Below are positions 62,618-64,000 of a stretch of 64,000 nucleotides of DNA, one piece after another (position 1 is the first letter of the stretch; each line of letters starts with the position of its first letter). Origin of the DNA: Woeseia oceani (GTDB lineage Bacteria > Pseudomonadota > Gammaproteobacteria > Steroidobacterales > Woeseiaceae). The stretch covers positions 248,001 to 312,000 of the forward strand of contig NZ_CP016268.1 of NCBI RefSeq assembly GCF_001677435.1, given 5' to 3'. The notes beneath the pieces are model-generated. The model searched no databases, had not been told where the DNA came from, and saw nothing but the letters and a program-made list of their open reading frames with translations. A program made the translations under genes and the position numbers.

Positions 62618-64000
62618 ATGAACACTCTGCACCGGGCCCTGTGCCCGTCACCTTTCGCACGGCCACTCTCACGACTATTGTCTGTGATGCTGCTGTTCAC
62701 CCTGGCAGCGGCCCTCGCCGACGATGCCGCGCTGGACACGAGCACCGTCCGGTTCAACATCCCGGCCCAGACCGTGCCCGCCGCCCTCGGCGAGTTTGCC
62801 CGCCAGGCGAAAGTGCAGCTGTTCTTCATCTCCGACGGTTTCGAGAACGTGCGGGCGAATGCGGTGTTCGGCACGTATACCCGTCAGCAGGCGTTGAACC
62901 TGTTGCTCGAAGGTACGGGCTTGCGGGCCAGTCTGACGCCGGACTCGGACGTAGAAGTCCGGCCTGTGACCTCGTCCATGAATTCGACGACAGGCGAGGG
63001 GACTTTACTGGTGGCCGCAAACTTGCCCGCGGAGGACGAGCCAGTGCAACCGCAGCGTGTGGGTGGTCACGGCGATAAAGCGAGTGGTGCTGATGCCGGG
63101 AGGGGTAAGCACGGACGTAAGTTGGAAGAGATAGTTGTCACGGGCACGCACATACGGGGCGTGGATAACGTAGGTGCGTCGTCTATAACGTTTAGCCGGG
63201 AGGAGTTGGACGCGACCGGCTATACGACGGTCGGCGAGGTGTTCGAAAGCCTGCCGCAGAATCTGGATGAGATAAATCTAGATGGCGCATTCGCGGATGG
63301 GGCATCCGCTGTTGCCAGTGCCAACAGCCAGCTCGCTTCCGGCATCAGCCTTCGCGGCCTTGGTCCTGGATCGACGCTGGTGCTTCTAAACGGAAAACGC
63401 CGTCCAGGCAGTGTTCGTGGACGCGCAGTCGACGTGGCGTCAATTCCATTCTCAATGGTCGAGCGCATCGAAATCGTGACCGGCGGCCGCTCGGCCATCT
63501 ACGGCTCCGATGCCGTGGCGGGTGTTGCCAATATCATCACGCGTACAAGCTTCGATAGTGCCGAGACTCAGGTTTCGTATGGCGCCGCATCAGAGGGCGC
63601 GGAGCAGTTCAATTTCAGCCAGACTTTTGGTCGCAACTTCAGCAAAGGCGGTTTCGTGCTTGGCTACGATTACCGCGACTCAGGAGCACTCGATGCAACC
63701 GATGCCGGCCTGGTGCACGCTCCGTCGCCACTGGGTATCACGCCGCTTCCCGGATTGTTCCGCATTCGTGTGCCGTCGGAACAACACGTTGGCCTGTTCT
63801 CCGGACACTACAAACTAAGCGACAAGACCGAGTTATACACCGACGCTCATTATTCGGCTGATCAGAATAAAGGTGGAATCCTCTACGACTTTGTCGGTTT
63901 GTTCGATAGCGGTGGAACCTTTGCAACGGACTCAAAACAATACAGCGCAGTGACTGGTGTGCGATCTGACATTGGCAGGAACTGGCAAATCGATGTGTCC
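62618..64000 (+). CDS. TonB-dependent receptor with N-terminal STN domain (runs off the window)
   Basis: At least 461 codons, open at the window end. A signal peptide (LSVMLLFTLAAALA) is followed by an STN signalling domain (VRFNIPAQTVPAALGEFARQAKVQLFFISDGF, NLLLEGTGLRASL), a basic linker (GRGKHGRK), the TonB box region LEEIVVTGTHIRG, and the plug domain (TVGEVFESLPQNLDEI, LRGLGPGSTLVLLNGKRRPG, VERIEIVTGGRSAIYGSDAVAGVANIITR). The beta-barrel begins near 63,560. GGGGGAG precedes the ATG. The STN domain is what a FecR protein senses, linking it to 56562-58192. Confidence 0.93.
   Translation, partial: MNTLHRALCPSPFARPLSRLLSVMLLFTLAAALADDAALDTSTVRFNIPAQTVPAALGEFARQAKVQLFFISDGFENVRANAVFGTYTRQQALNLLLEGTGLRASLTPDSDVEVRPVTSSMNSTTGEGTLLVAANLPAEDEPVQPQRVGGHGDKASGADAGRGKHGRKLEEIVVTGTHIRGVDNVGASSITFSREELDATGYTTVGEVFESLPQNLDEINLDGAFADGASAVASANSQLASGISLRGLGPGSTLVLLNGKRRPGSVRGRAVDVASIPFSMVERIEIVTGGRSAIYGSDAVAGVANIITRTSFDSAETQVSYGAASEGAEQFNFSQTFGRNFSKGGFVLGYDYRDSGALDATDAGLVHAPSPLGITPLPGLFRIRVPSEQHVGLFSGHYKLSDKTELYTDAHYSADQNKGGILYDFVGLFDSGGTFATDSKQYSAVTGVRSDIGRNWQIDVS

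Overview
The window is GC-rich DNA from a proteobacterium, most probably a gammaproteobacterium. The evidence is F-type conjugation genes, CopA/CopB and CueR copper genes, a FecI/FecR/STN-TonB receptor system and HipBA modules. The species cannot be named from the sequence alone. Almost the whole window reads as mobile or accessory DNA.

Region 1 (1-17,939) is a heavy-metal cargo block. It starts with the end of a MerR-family regulator and a mercuric reductase (merA) behind a MerR-type 19-bp-spacer promoter. Next comes a CusCBA-like RND metal efflux system with a DUF411 lipoprotein and a Cys-rich exported protein. A periplasmic copper oxidation set follows: a second Cys-rich exported protein, cytochrome c, multicopper oxidase CopA and outer-membrane CopB. 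Last is a CueR-type regulator with a textbook operator driving a Cu(I) P-type ATPase, followed by an APC permease and a methyltransferase. Reduction, oxidation, cytoplasmic export and trans-envelope efflux of mercury and copper are thus encoded together.

Region 2 (17,940-44,858) is the conjugation apparatus of an integrating conjugative element, or of a plasmid relative. It holds an F-type mating-pair apparatus in the order transglycosylase, lipoprotein, traA-L-E-K-B-dsbC-V-C-trbI-S26 peptidase-traW-U-trbC-N-F-H-G. After two minus-strand membrane genes (S49 peptidase, PH-domain protein) come a MOBH relaxase (traI), the coupling protein (traD) and an integrating-element membrane protein. This combination resembles the SXT/R391 and IncA/C group. 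A similar GC hairpin stands in front of both transfer operons.

Region 3 (44,942-52,972) is an 8-kb defence-type block lying between a tRNA-Asp 3' fragment and a tRNA-Arg(CCG) 3' fragment, both likely attachment-site scars. It carries an XhoI/PaeR7I-like restriction-modification system, a C-terminally broken AAA ATPase, an unrecognised protein of about 526 aa with a C-terminal membrane anchor, a CoiA-like protein and a wHTH/nuclease-like gene stopped by an in-frame TAG. Two diverged copies of the 3' end of an ardC gene bracket the unrecognised protein. That makes it the best candidate here for an undescribed defence gene carried as an exchangeable cassette.

Region 4 (52,973-64,000) starts with two IS remnants (IS481-like and IS3-like), a helix-turn-helix gene next to a broken AbiEii-like nucleotidyltransferase, and another broken gene. 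Then a module occurs twice: a small controller-protein-like XRE regulator on the minus strand, a C-box-like operator, and a divergent sigma-factor gene. The second copy continues into fecR. Two hipBA modules and a truncated third HipA lie between fecR and the STN-domain TonB receptor that would normally follow it. The receptor runs off the window end. No integrase, CRISPR array, rRNA or complete tRNA gene was seen; an integrase and the partner att sites would be expected to the left of the window.
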